Source of the DNA: Baffinella frigidus
Lineage: Eukaryota > Cryptophyceae > Cryptomonadales > Baffinellaceae
Length of the DNA: 14,098 nt
Assembly (NCBI GenBank): GCA_026770585.1
Contig: MU647145.1
Span: forward strand, 107,697 to 121,794
Reading direction: 5' to 3'
Every line of letters starts with the position of its first letter. Positions within the stretch are counted from its first letter, which is position 1. The notes beneath the pieces were generated by a model. That model saw nothing but the letters and a program-made list of their open reading frames with translations. It ran no database searches and had not been told where the DNA came from. A program made the translations under genes and the position numbers. This document shows positions 1 to 7,378 of the stretch, piece after piece.

Positions 1-130
1 GGTTTAGGGTTTAGGGTTTAGGGTTTGGGTTTAGGGTTTAGGGTTTAGGGTTTGGGGTTTATGGTGTATGTTTTACGGTTCCGTGTTTATGGTTCAGGGT
101 TTAGGGTTTAGGGTTTAGTGTTGAACTTTC
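1..130 (+). repeat. Interstitial telomere-like array, TTTAGGG type
   Basis: Near-perfect copies of TTTAGGG run from base 1 to about 55 and decay to variants (TTTGGGG, TTTATGG, TTCAGGG) by about 130. A left chromosome end would read CCCTAAA on this strand, so the array is in the wrong orientation to be a terminal telomere and must be interstitial, or the window was cut from a longer array. Several arrays of this type lie inside introns further on, so this one may also be intronic, but no exon to its left is visible. Confidence 0.85.
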
Positions 131-227
131 TGGGTTGATGTTCAAGGGTTCGGGGTCAAGGCTCTCATGTCAAATCAACGTCCTTTTCCGTTGCATCACG
201 GGCCCGGGGGATGAATCACGGTGTACC

Positions 228-297
228 TTGCCAATCCCAACCTCAACACCTCGAACTTCCAAACCCTAGACTCCAAACCTCGACTCCAAACCCTACC
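228..297 (-). repeat. Degenerate telomere-like tract, C-rich strand on plus
   Basis: Repeated AAACCCTA, CCAAACCCTA and CCAACCTCAAC variants give degenerate CCCTAAA-type sequence, opposite in orientation to the array at 1-130. It is too decayed to count units exactly. From here to about 560 I see no convincing exon; a run of 15 C sits at 365-379. Confidence 0.5.
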
Positions 298-563
298 GGG
301 CTCTCCGGTGACTTGATCCGTCTGTTCCAATACTGGTACATCACGCCCGGGCGCTGAGTGACATGCCCCCCCCCCCCCACAATCATGACTAGGATGCAAG
401 AAGAGATGCGAGACCTAGCTCTGCCTAAGTCAATGCGGGATCCTCATTATTCACATTGGGACCGGGACCCCGTACAAACGCTCGTTTCGTACACGGAGCA
501 TCTGAATGAATTCTAATGCGGAGCCCAGATTAACTGAGGCAGAGCAAGGCCGCGTACATCGAA

Positions 564-2344
564 TCACTCATGTGTTGAACTACTGCACGAAATGACTGTT
601 GCCGTGCATCGAGTCGAGCGACCCCTGCAGTGCTTTTGACTTTACTCTTGCGCGAAAAGAGAGGAGGCGAGGTGGGGGCTCAACCTGGTGAGGGTGGCGA
701 TGGCGCTCTCATCCGCGACCAGCCTCTGCGTCTGCATGCTCGAATCCCCCGACACCTGCCACCTCAACCCCGTTTCATCTACACACACGATTGAGATTCT
801 TCATTTCGGGAGAAGACGGAAGACAAGACACTGTCTCGTCCGTTTCAAACAACATGCCTTCCGCCGCTCCATCCATCTTGCGCTTGTTCGCAAACCTTCC
901 TCTCCTCGAAAACGCGCTGCAGCAGACGTAGAGTACACCAACAGGTGGGGCAGTTGCAGCTGGAGACACACGGAGAGACGGAGGGGAGAGTGGCAGCCCA
1001 CCTGGCCCATACCCGGCGTGACAGCCGCTCCGGTGGCGGTGCGCATCAGCGGCTGGTTCTCCACTGCCCCGGGAAACCCGCTCGGCCCCGCCTGGTTTCA
1101 GGTTTGTGGTTTGGGGTGCTGGGAATTGGGATTTGGGCCTGCCAGACATCCGCGCGGAAGCCCCACTTCTTCACGATGAGAATCTGAGGCGTTGTCTTCG
1201 CGTGTGCTGCGCTGGGAGAGGGTATGCATGCCTCATGCGGAAGAAGAAAGTTGACTTGGGCGGTTGGGGTTTAGGTTTAGGTCTAGGGATTAGGGTTAGG
1301 GTAAGGGTTTAGTGTGGGGGGTTGGGGCAATTGTAAAGGTTTATGGTTTATGGTTTATGGTTCAGGGTGTAGGGTTTAGGTTTTGGGGTGTAGGTTGTGA
1401 GTTTTAGGGTTTGGTGTTCAGGGTTTAGGATATAAGGTTTAGAGTTTCTGGTTTCTGGTTTATGATTTTGGGTGTAGGGATAAGGGATTAGAGTTTAGGG
1501 GTTAGGTTTCAAGGTTCGAGGTGCAGGGTTTAGGGTTTTGGGTTTTGGGATTAGAGGGTTTGAAGGGTTCAGAGTTTATGGTGCAGGTTGAAGGGATGAA
1601 GGGCCCGCACTCACCACTCCACTCGCGATATAGTTCTCCATGATGGCGTTTTGTTTGGCCTTCTCATCCTGAGCTGTGTTGGCCCGCCCCCCCCGCACGT
1701 CCCATCCCGGCTGCCCCGGCGCGAACTGCTGCGGGTTTACCGCTCCACCTGCCATTGCGCCCGCTCAATCGTGTCAGACCCACCTACCTGGCCACGAAAT
1801 TGATCGCCGGGGGGTCGTACACCTCCGGCGACGAGGTTCAGTTTGTTTCCCTCTCGCCGACCGCTGGAGGCTATGCTCCTCGAGATGAGCCTGGCTGGGC
1901 TCAGGCGAATGTTTCCCCAACCACTAGCGAAAACTTCCACCCGCCCTCGAACCACGGCGTGCCCGTCCCCGTCCCTGGTCGAAGCCTAGACTGGTATTTT
2001 CCGTCAATATTGGGCTTCTCACCCCCTCGGATGGCCGCCTCGATCATTTCATCTGAAGGTGCCGCCCCCGCCACCGGCGCAGCCCCAGCAGGAGGGTACG
2101 GCAGAGGAAGACACGGCGGGTAGGTGCACGCCAGAGGCGCAGGGCACCCGAACGCCACCGAGACGACCCCAGCTCCCATCGCGCACGGCTCGGCGACAGG
2201 AGGGTTCTCCACAGAACCCGCCTGCTGCACCTCCGCGAGAAGCGAGTAAAGCTGCTGCTGGTGCGACTTGGCCCCTTGCTGCCGCTGCGCACCTGCAACG
2301 GCCAGGCAGGCGAGCAGGAGAAGGCTTCGCAGCAGCATCCCCAT
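564..2344 (-). CDS. Gene A: predicted secreted protein, multi-exon, family not recognised
   Basis: The first exon starts at ATG 2344 and is open to 1901. It begins with a classic signal peptide (residues 1-19, LLRSLLLLACLAVAGA core), then a Gln-rich stretch and four cysteines (54, 67, 73, 78) in a Pro/Ala-rich segment. It probably leaves by an unresolved donor near 1915-1935. Later exons: a tentative one ending at donor 1788 (VYDPPAINFVA, high GC3, about 1788-1822); 1615-1668 (DEKAKQNAIMENYIASGV, ending in a consensus GTGAGT donor); 1139-1183 (ILIVKKWGFRADVWQ); 1002-1091 (AGPSGFPG...TPGMGQ); 685-755 (VSGDSSMQTQRLVADE...). The last four are mutually phase 0 with good acceptors (CTCAG, ACCAG, GGCAG). 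The last one ends in phase 2 at 685. A terminal exon from 624 to a TGA at 564-566 fits but is weak. No known domain is seen. Gene B starts 204 bp away, divergently. The exon chain 1668-685 is well supported; the joins between 1935 and 1670 are not settled. Confidence 0.6.
1092..1138 (-). other. 47-nt intron of gene A, probable GC-AG, telomere-like
   Basis: Between the TGGCAG end of one exon (1139) and the GCGGGG start of the next (1091) lies a 47-nt spacer that starts GCCCAAATCCC and ends CTGAAACCAG. Both edges are phase 0. Its body is C-rich telomere-like sequence (CCCAAAT, CCCCAAACC, ACAAACC). A GT donor nine bases upstream (after GAT, at 1147) is the alternative; it is also phase 0 and would drop three residues. 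Confidence 0.5.
1184..1614 (-). repeat. Gene A intron filled with telomere-like repeats
   Basis: This 431-bp intron has donor GTGAGT at 1614 and acceptor CCTCAG ending at 1184. From 1265 to about 1590 the plus strand is a decayed TTTAGGG array (runs of GGGTTTAGG, GGGATTAGGG, TTTATGG), so the transcript would carry the CCCTAAA sense. Roughly three quarters of the intron is repeat. Flanking exons are both phase 0. Confidence 0.7.
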
Positions 2345-2548
2345 CGCGACCTCTCGACAGGACAGTCACGAAGCGTCAAGCCCTCGACGCTTTCTCAAGT
2401 TGACATCCTGGTTTCCTGGTACAAATCCGTCAACTTTGAAAATGCAGAAAGCGTTGAGAGCTCGACGCTTTCTCGAGGAGTCGCGGAGTGAGTAGAAGAG
2501 GAGCGAGGGTGAGAGCGCGTCCCACCAGCCCTCACAGAAGGTCGCACG
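2345..2548. promoter_or_regulatory. Candidate bidirectional promoter between genes A and B
   Basis: Only 204 bp separate the two divergent ATGs (2344 minus, 2549 plus). The gap carries the sequence CTCGACGCTTTCTC twice (from about 2381 and 2461), plus inverted partners: GAAGCGTC/GACGCTTTC around 2370-2392 and AGAAAGCGT/ACGCTTTCT around 2446-2473 (9-bp stem). GTTGAC near 2400 and GTCAAC near 2430 form a larger inverted pair. Such symmetry would suit sites read by both promoters. No TATA box is evident. Regulatory function is inferred from layout only. Confidence 0.4.
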
Positions 2549-3833
2549 ATGCACAGCCAACGGGGGAAGCTGGTGCTTTGCCTCGGGGCATGCGTCCTCG
2601 TGGCGCTGGGGATGGTGGCGCTGGGGACTGCACGTGCTGGCGGGCAGCCTGCCGTGCTGGCGGAGGACGCAGCGGCGCACCCGTGGGCGTTCAAACCGAC
2701 CAAGTTTGGCCCGATCAGGCGCAAGGCGGCGCAGTCCTCCCGCTACAACGTCCTCGCAATGTGGCGGGGTGCTGAGCACGCGCTCGAGACCTGCATGAGC
2801 GCGGTGGGGCGCCCGTTCCCGCTGAACCTGCGATTGTTTGGCCGCGCTCTGCAGTGGGGAGGAAGCAGAGCGAACCTGGGCGCGGAAGGAGAGAGAGCTA
2901 GAGGAGGGGGAATAGAGGGGGAGAGAGTGCCCCTGGGCACGTGCGGGGGCGGTTCGGAACCAGGCCCGGTTGAGTCTCACGGTGGTGCGGCGTGGCAGGA
3001 GGCGGAGATCTTCCCGAAGCTGGACGACAGGGATTGCACGGAGGTGGACCGTACGGTGAACATGGTGCACGAGTGCATGCGGCACCAGAAGGACGGGTTC
3101 CAGGACAGGGCCTACACAAAGAACGGGGCGTGGGATGTGCTGCCGCTGCTGGTGGAGATGACCAACGCTCTGGGAGAGGACGACCGCGAGATGGTTGAGA
3201 CGAAGCTCAACACCTCGCCGGTGCTCTACACCCTCACGCGCCTCGAGGGGCTGCACGCGCGGTGCCACGGCTCGGAGCGCGCTATCGTGCCACATGCGGC
3301 AGGGAACGCGCGCGGCCCGCACGACACAGTCGCGCGCGCAGGGGAGGTGATCGACTACGCGCGTGAGCACGGCGGCCTCGTCCCGGAGACGCACGATGCC
3401 GCTGTCTGGGCGAAGCCGCATGTGGACCTTGGCGAGGACGAGGACGAGGTTCAGGAGTACCCTGCGCGCAAGACCGTTGGCAACGACTCGCTCAGGTGCC
3501 CCTCCTTCCCTCTCCAACCTTACTCCCTCTCCAACCCTACTTTCTCCAACCTGACTCTCTCACGTGCCCCCCCGGGGGACTTCCCCCCGGGGACTTCCCC
3601 TTGGGGAGCTTGGGTGCTGTCTCGCGCCGGGAATTTGCAGGGCGTTCGGGAAGTGCGAGGGCGCGCTGCATCCACTTGCGTGTCGCGTTCGTGTGATGGC
3701 GCACGGGGCTGCCACCGTGTGGCGCAAGGCTCGACACCAACATTATGACTGGATGCAGAGCATGCTCGGTTCCCAGCGGGTTTTGAAAACCTCGCTGCAT
3801 CTTGAAAGGAGCGCTCAACACAGACCCGCATGA
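2549..3833 (+). CDS. Gene B: predicted secreted or membrane-anchored protein, family not recognised
   Basis: ATG 2549 opens a protein with a hydrophobic N-terminus (residues 8-28, LVLCLGACVLVALGMVALG) and a possible AxA cleavage site at about residue 30 (TARA). Proposed exons: 2549-2803, 2999-3495, 3641-3833. The 3496-3640 intron is well supported (CTCAG|GTGCCC, TTTGCAG|G, phase 2 on both sides, reading R-AFGKCEGALHPL). The 2804-2998 intron is weaker, because its 195 bp are an exact multiple of three and stop-free, so it could be retained or coding. Lengths are 314 aa spliced or 379 aa retained. The middle exon is rich in charged helix-like sequence with spaced cysteines (RDCTEVDRTVNMVHECMRH, GLHARCHG) and ends in an acidic run (DLGEDEDEVQEY). 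Downstream, an alternative last exon at 4113-4182 could replace the tail after 3679. I do not recognise the family; high GC3 and clean splicing argue that the gene is real. Confidence 0.65.
3496..3640 (+). repeat. Gene B intron built of short tandem repeats
   Basis: The 145-bp intron contains a 17-bp unit (CCCTCTCCAACCTTACT and relatives) three times at 3508-3556, then two or three copies of a GGGGACTTCCCC-type unit at about 3575-3606. Nearly all of it is pyrimidine-rich on the sense strand before the GAATTTGCAG acceptor. Confidence 0.7.
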
Positions 3834-3886
3834 TGGATACCAAGAGTGTGCTTGGCGTAGGACCTTTTCCGGACCTTGCATGCCGG

Positions 3887-3924
3887 CTCTCTTTCTTTCT
3901 CGCTCTATCTCTCTCTCTTCTCTT

Positions 3925-3988
<64 letters not shown>

Positions 3989-4003
3989 CTCTCCTCTCTC
4001 CCC

Positions 4004-4035
<32 letters not shown>

Positions 4036-4098
4036 TCTCTTTCTCTCTCTCTCTCTCTCGCACACTCTCTCTCTCCCTCCCTCTCGCTCCCCCTCTCG
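3887..4098 (+). repeat. CT-rich microsatellite
   Basis: About 210 bp of (CT)n, interrupted by T, C and G changes. It follows gene B and directly precedes an AG acceptor-like site (GTTTCACCTCAG, ending 4112), so it could be the polypyrimidine stretch of an intron that joins 3679 to 4113. Long translations here are pure Ser/Leu artefacts. Confidence 0.9.
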
Positions 4099-4112
4099 GG
4101 GTTTCACCTCAG

Positions 4113-4182
4113 CCACGCGTGCATCAACTCTGTGATCCCGATGGAATTAAGTGGGCCGTGCAGCTCCTCAAGGCGAGCGTGA
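4113..4182 (+). CDS. Candidate alternative terminal exon of gene B
   Basis: After the acceptor TTTCACCTCAG the phase-2 frame reads HACINSVIPMELSGPCSSS and stops at TGA 4180-4182 (22 aa). A donor at 3679/3680 (CTTGC|GTGTCG) in the third exon of gene B is also phase 2, giving the join CEGALHPLA-HACINS and a protein of about 286 aa. This would place the CT microsatellite inside an intron. The open frame to 3833 competes with it, and sequence alone does not decide. Confidence 0.35.
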
Positions 4183-4765
4183 GCATTGGCGCTTTCGCTT
4201 TCGAGAAGTCCCCCTCTCCAACCTTTTCACCAGCGTCTCGGCAGTGACTCGCGCGGTTGCGTTTTTGCGCCCGTGAGGGTTCTCGACCTACTTCCGGCGT
4301 CAACCTAATTCTGGGATGGCGTAGCACCCTGCTGTGTTGCCCTCACTGTACCGTAGCACCCTACGGAATGCCGGCACCAGGTCAACGCCGGAACTAGGGC
4401 GTCGACTCTTACGCGTGACTGCGGCGCGCACACGCACTCTGCGGACGGACCCCCCCGGCGCTGAATTGCTGCGTTGGTGCAGGCGTGCTCTTCGGAGGGG
4501 CTACTTGCGCGACCCGGCCGTACCTCACGAGTGAGGACTGCGATGGTCCTCGACGGGGGAGTGGAGGCGCCTGTGGTGGGGCTGGGTAGGAGATCTGGTT
4601 GCAGGCGCGTGTGTAATAAAGAAGAAGGAGCGAACGCACCGAACGCGCCAACGCCGCGGCGTGGAGGAGGCTCTGGTCTGAACCCGGGGGGGTTCTTAGG
4701 AGCGAGGTACCCCTGCACTTGGTTCCGTGGCCCTCTCTCTGCTGTGCTGTAGAGCACATGTACTC
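4183..4765. other. No gene seen; remnant of an inverted-repeat element
   Basis: No exon with paired splice sites is evident. At 4686-4717 there is a lone right end of the small inverted-repeat family described at 4986-5107 (TTCTTAGGAGCGAGGTACCC). GTAGCACCCT occurs twice, at 4321 and 4353, the second within a small palindrome. TGTAATAAA near 4612 could serve as a polyadenylation signal for a plus-strand transcript, but this is a short motif and weak evidence. Confidence 0.5.
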
Positions 4766-4895
4766 TACAGGGGTACCTCTCTCTTAAGAAACCAACCTCT
4801 CCCAGGACCCTACAGCAGGGCTGTGCCTAGCTAGCTAGGGCCCTATGGTGGTCCTAGAGGGGGATGCGGTTTCTGATGAACGAGGTACTACTGTA
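4766..4895. mobile_element. MITE-like inverted-repeat element, copy 1 (diverged)
   Basis: The left end TACAGGGGTACCTC and right end GAACGAGGTACTACTGTA are imperfect inverted repeats 130 bp apart, with TA at both outer edges. The middle holds the family core (AGGACCCTACAG, TAGGGCCCTATGGTGGTCCT). It has no coding capacity. Two or three changes in the right terminus mark it as an older copy. Confidence 0.7.
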
Positions 4896-4985
4896 CAGCT
4901 GTAACTGCACGAAGAGCACGTGTGCTGTATCTTGCATATGCGGTGCGTGCTGGCAGGCAGGCAGGTTCTGCGGTGGTCTCTTGTG

Positions 4986-5107
4986 TACAGGGGTACCTCG
5001 CTCATAAAACAACGCCGCCCCCTAGGACCCTACAGTAGGCCTATGCCTAGGGCCCTATGGTGGTCCTATTGGGGGGGGCAGTTTCTTATGAGCGAGGTAC
5101 CCCTGTA
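4986..5107. mobile_element. MITE-like inverted-repeat element, copy 2 (best preserved)
   Basis: This 122-bp element has ends TACAGGGGTACCTCGCTCAT and ATGAGCGAGGTACCCCTGTA, which are perfect inverted repeats of 20 bp including the flanking TA. The interior has CCTAGGACCCTACAGTAGGC followed by GCCTAGGGCCCTATGGTGG. The TA at both edges fits a TA target-site duplication as in Tc1/mariner-type non-autonomous elements; no transposase is present in the window. Confidence 0.8.
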
Positions 5108-5255
5108 GTGCGATCAAGGCTCTCGAGAGCCGGGAAGCTTTGATGTTCAGCCGTCACTAGAGGGGTTACTCGAAATTAAGCACACGCAATGGGGTCCTAC
5201 CGTAGGGAAAGGCCTAGGAGCACAGGCCCACCCTGCAGGGGTATCTGCGCTGTCC

Positions 5256-5390
5256 AGATCTTATGAGCAACCGTGTTCCTAAAGGGGGTAAAGCCCATGT
5301 AAAGCCCTTTTAGGAACACCCTTTAGGAACACGGTCTGATGAGCAACCGTGTTCCTAAAGGGCCTTGACATGGGCTTTAGGAACACGCCA
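5256..5390. repeat. Repeated hairpin units CCGTGTTCCTAAAGGG
   Basis: CCGTGTTCCTAAAGGG occurs near 5271 and 5348, each after ATGAGCAA. Complements (CCCTTTTAGGAACACC, CCCTTTAGGAACACGG, CTTTAGGAACACG) follow at about 5307-5335 and 5374-5386. The two units form overlapping hairpins inside the left part of the 899-bp element. Confidence 0.75.
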
Positions 5391-5460
5391 TCGGTTGGTG
5401 TCTCTTTTCTTAAATTACGGGGCTTACTCGATTATACGGCCACGCCACGTCGAGGCCGTC

Positions 5461-5570
5461 AGTGTGCGGACCTTAAATAAATCAAGGTCCGCAAAACCAG
5501 TGTGTGCGGACCTTAAATAATTAAGGTCCACAGAAAACCAGTGTGTGGACCTCAAGTGTGGACCTTAAGA
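5461..5570. repeat. GGACCTTAAATAATTAAGGTCC palindromic units, left cluster
   Basis: Two full units of GTGTGCGGACCTTAAA followed by its complement AAGGTCCGCA (or AAGGTCCACA), each followed by AAAACCAGTG, and a third partial unit (GTGTGGACCTCAAG). Spacing is about 40 bp. They pair with one another and with the right cluster at 5749-5853. Confidence 0.75.
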
Positions 5571-5748
5571 TTTGGGCCGAAAAAAGTGCCTTTTACATTC
5601 TTTTTGGTTGAAAAGGCGCCTTTTCCGGCACTTTCCGGCCTTTTTCGACCCGAAAATTGGGAAATGTTGGCACTTTCATGACTCGAAAATTCGCCGGCTC
5701 CATTCTCCGGGGGAGCAAGCGACGTCGGGCCAATAAACATTCGCTGTA

Positions 5749-5853
5749 TTAAGGTCCGCAAAACCAGAGTGTGCGGACCTTGAAAAATTAAGGTCCACAA
5801 AAAACTAATCAGTGTGCGGACTTTAAATAAAATAAGGTCCACATCGCTGTGTG
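5749..5853. repeat. AAGGTCC palindromic units, right cluster
   Basis: Units of the same type as at 5461-5570: AAGGTCCGCAAAACCAG, GTGTGCGGACCTTG, AAGGTCCACAAAAAAC, GTGTGCGGACTTTAAA and AAGGTCCACA. Together the two clusters flank the core of the 899-bp element symmetrically. Confidence 0.7.
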
Positions 5854-5900
5854 CAGTGTGTGACCTTGTATTGTGTGACCTGATGATCGAGTAAGCCCTG

Positions 5901-5951
5901 TAGCACCAGAGGGTTGACTCACCGCAAGATTTAGTCAACCCTCTGGTACTA
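5901..5951. repeat. Long perfect hairpin, 15-bp stem
   Basis: ACCAGAGGGTTGACT (5905-5919) and AGTCAACCCTCTGGT (5933-5947) pair perfectly around a 13-nt loop; with one mismatch the stem extends to 19 bp (TAG...CTA). A decayed copy of its right half lies at 7929-7963, so it belongs to a dispersed family. Confidence 0.8.
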
Positions 5952-6373
5952 AATTAAGAAAACGGGGGGCCCAAATACGGTCTGTGTTCTTGAGTTCTGG
6001 TTTCTCATAGCCCAGATACTCGTGTATGGACGGCGCGTGTCCTTAATTTCGAGTAACCCCCAACCCACTCCCACTCCAGGGGTGCCTCGATCACAAGGAG
6101 CGAATCTGATAAGAAACAGGACGCATTTTAGGGGTGCAGCTTCATGAAATATCCTGGCACTTCCAACAGCTTCCGTCGTGACAAAATTGAAAGAACCGAG
6201 AGCGGGCGCTGAATGTTTCAGGTCCGCATTTCACTATGTTAGGTCCTATCGACCTCGCTCGAGCGAGGCACCCCAGCATCTGTTGCTCTGGCGCATGCAC
6301 ACGCCTCGCCTCTCCACTCAACATTACACGACCGTGTCAGCGCTGGTTGACGGGCGCGTCGAGAGTGCGAGCC

Positions 6374-6418
6374 TCACTTGCCTCCCTCTCACACGCCTCC
6401 CTCTCACTTGCCTCCCTG
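6374..6418 (-). repeat. Three tandem 15-bp units, each with an in-frame stop, at the end of gene C
   Basis: On the minus strand the unit is GAGGGAGGCAAGTGA (third base of the first copy and two bases of the middle copy differ). The first unit encodes the final residues and the stop of gene C. Because the period is 15, the next two units repeat TGA in the same frame. Confidence 0.85.
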
Positions 6419-7378
6419 CCAGATGTCAGGGCACTCCCGGTTGCTCTTGACAGTGAAGGTCGCCTGCAACCACAAACGAAAGCGTCAGCAGAGTGTCAGC
6501 ACATGACAGCGCCTGTTGCCACCTCCTCGCGCGTGCGGCCTGGGCGCGGTCAGCCTGCGACACTGTGGCGGGAGGGCAGCGCACCTGCCCCATTTTCTGC
6601 TTCCGCGTGTTCTTTTGGCGCGTGGTCTCCTCCTTGTTTTTAGCTTCCAATGCCGCCAACTTGGCCGATGCTGCAGTCGACGCCGCTCCCGCGCTGGCAT
6701 CCTGCTCAGGTTGGTGGACATGAGGTCGAGTTTTCCCCACGACCGGAGCGTGTGCACAGAATGAGCAGTGTGTTTAAAGCCGAGGCAGCCGACAAAAAGA
6801 CAAACTAACTGATCCTTACCCGCGACCGCAGCGTGTGAGCAGCATGCTGGCAGCCGAGAAAAGAAGAACATACCTTGGGAGTTGCTGCGGGGGCAGCTTT
6901 GGCCTCAGGCTCGGGCGCGGCTGCGCTCTCGGCAGCCTTCGTTGCTGCGGTGCGTGTGGTCTCCTCAACTTCAGCGCGCTTTTTCTCCTTGTTGGCGTCC
7001 AGGAATTTCGTGCCCACCTGGCCGGCCCGCGAGAATTAGCTGAAGCTGAATTTGGACAGGGTGGAGGAGCAATGAGCGCCAAGCTTTCATGCTACCTCTT
7101 TGAGGATCGGGGTGCTGGGTCCTACGATGAGAACACACCGTGGACATGGCATCGAGCGGGTTCGGAAGTAGCTTCCGCTTCTTCTCTGCAGGCTCCTGCG
7201 GGACCGGCTCAGCTGCCGCGGCGGCGGGAGCCTGCGCAGCAGCCTCGACCTCTTCGTCGCTCTTGTCGTCTTCATCGTCGCTCTCCGCGAGCGCGACTGG
7301 CGCTGGCGGAAGGAGCGTCTCATCCACGCCGCCCCCCTCCTCGCCCTCACTGTCGCTGTACTCGGCAAACCCGTCCAT
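6404..7378 (-). CDS. Gene C: small protein with acidic N-terminus and basic, conserved-looking C-terminus
   Basis: Four exons, all phase 0: 7139-7378, 6874-7017, 6585-6701, 6404-6463 (186 aa). Splice sites are GTGTGT/GGCCAG, GTATGT/GAGCAG and GTGCGC/TTGCAG; introns are 121, 172 and 121 bp. Residues 1-66 are acidic and Ala/Pro-rich (MDGFAEYSDSEGEE, ESDDEDDKSDEEVE), then a KKRK cluster and LLPNPLDAMS. The middle is charged and helical (FLDANKEKKRAEVEE, KLAALEAKNKEETT), and the tail is basic and then ordered (RKQKMGQATFTVKSNRECPD, IWQGGK). An acidic start, a KKRK nuclear-localisation-like cluster and a Lys-rich helix resemble small nuclear or RNA-processing proteins, but I cannot name the family. 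The start is the first ATG, with stops upstream. TGTAA, the polyadenylation signal known from green algae, lies 76 nt after the stop (6324-6328); this could be chance. Confidence 0.85.
6702..6873 (-). repeat. Gene C intron 2: two diverged tandem copies of one unit
   Basis: Plus-strand segments at about 6736-6800 and 6818-6868 align: both have CCC(A/G)CGACCG(G/C)AGCGTGTG followed by AGCAG and a GGCAGCCGA motif. The intron thus looks like an internal duplication of a roughly 80-bp unit. The second copy, read in sense, carries GGTAAGGATCAG, a cryptic donor-like site. Confidence 0.6.

Larger units (their letters stand above)
5162..6060. mobile_element. 899-bp foldback element with perfect 19-bp terminal inverted repeats
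   Basis: GGGGTTACTCGAAATTAAG at 5162-5180 is matched exactly by its reverse complement at 6042-6060. A second inverted pair, GGGCTTACTCGAT (5420-5432) and its complement (5886-5898), shares TTACTCGA with the outer ends, so the element looks nested or internally duplicated. The body is almost all hairpin-forming sequence, with an AT-richer core at 5570-5745. A 128-codon open frame at 5552-5938 (minus) crosses the hairpins and shows no protein-like features. No clear target-site duplication is seen. Confidence 0.75.

Noticed and set aside
1-130. The window begins at a true chromosome end.
   Set aside because: The G-rich strand reads inward; a left chromosome end would show CCCTAAA on this strand.
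1755-2123. A 122-codon plus-strand open frame opposite gene A.
   Set aside because: It overlaps the signal-peptide-bearing first exon of gene A on the other strand and has no signal or family features of its own.
3802-4182. Long Ser/Leu-rich open frames across the CT tract.
   Set aside because: These are translations of a microsatellite, open in several frames and on both strands.
5461-5853. The regularly spaced AAGGTCC units as a CRISPR array.
   Set aside because: The units are palindromic, of uneven spacing, without unique spacers, and lie in a eukaryotic transposon.
5552-5938. A 128-codon minus-strand open frame inside the foldback element.
   Set aside because: It crosses several hairpins, has no recognisable motif and has the composition of the surrounding repeats.
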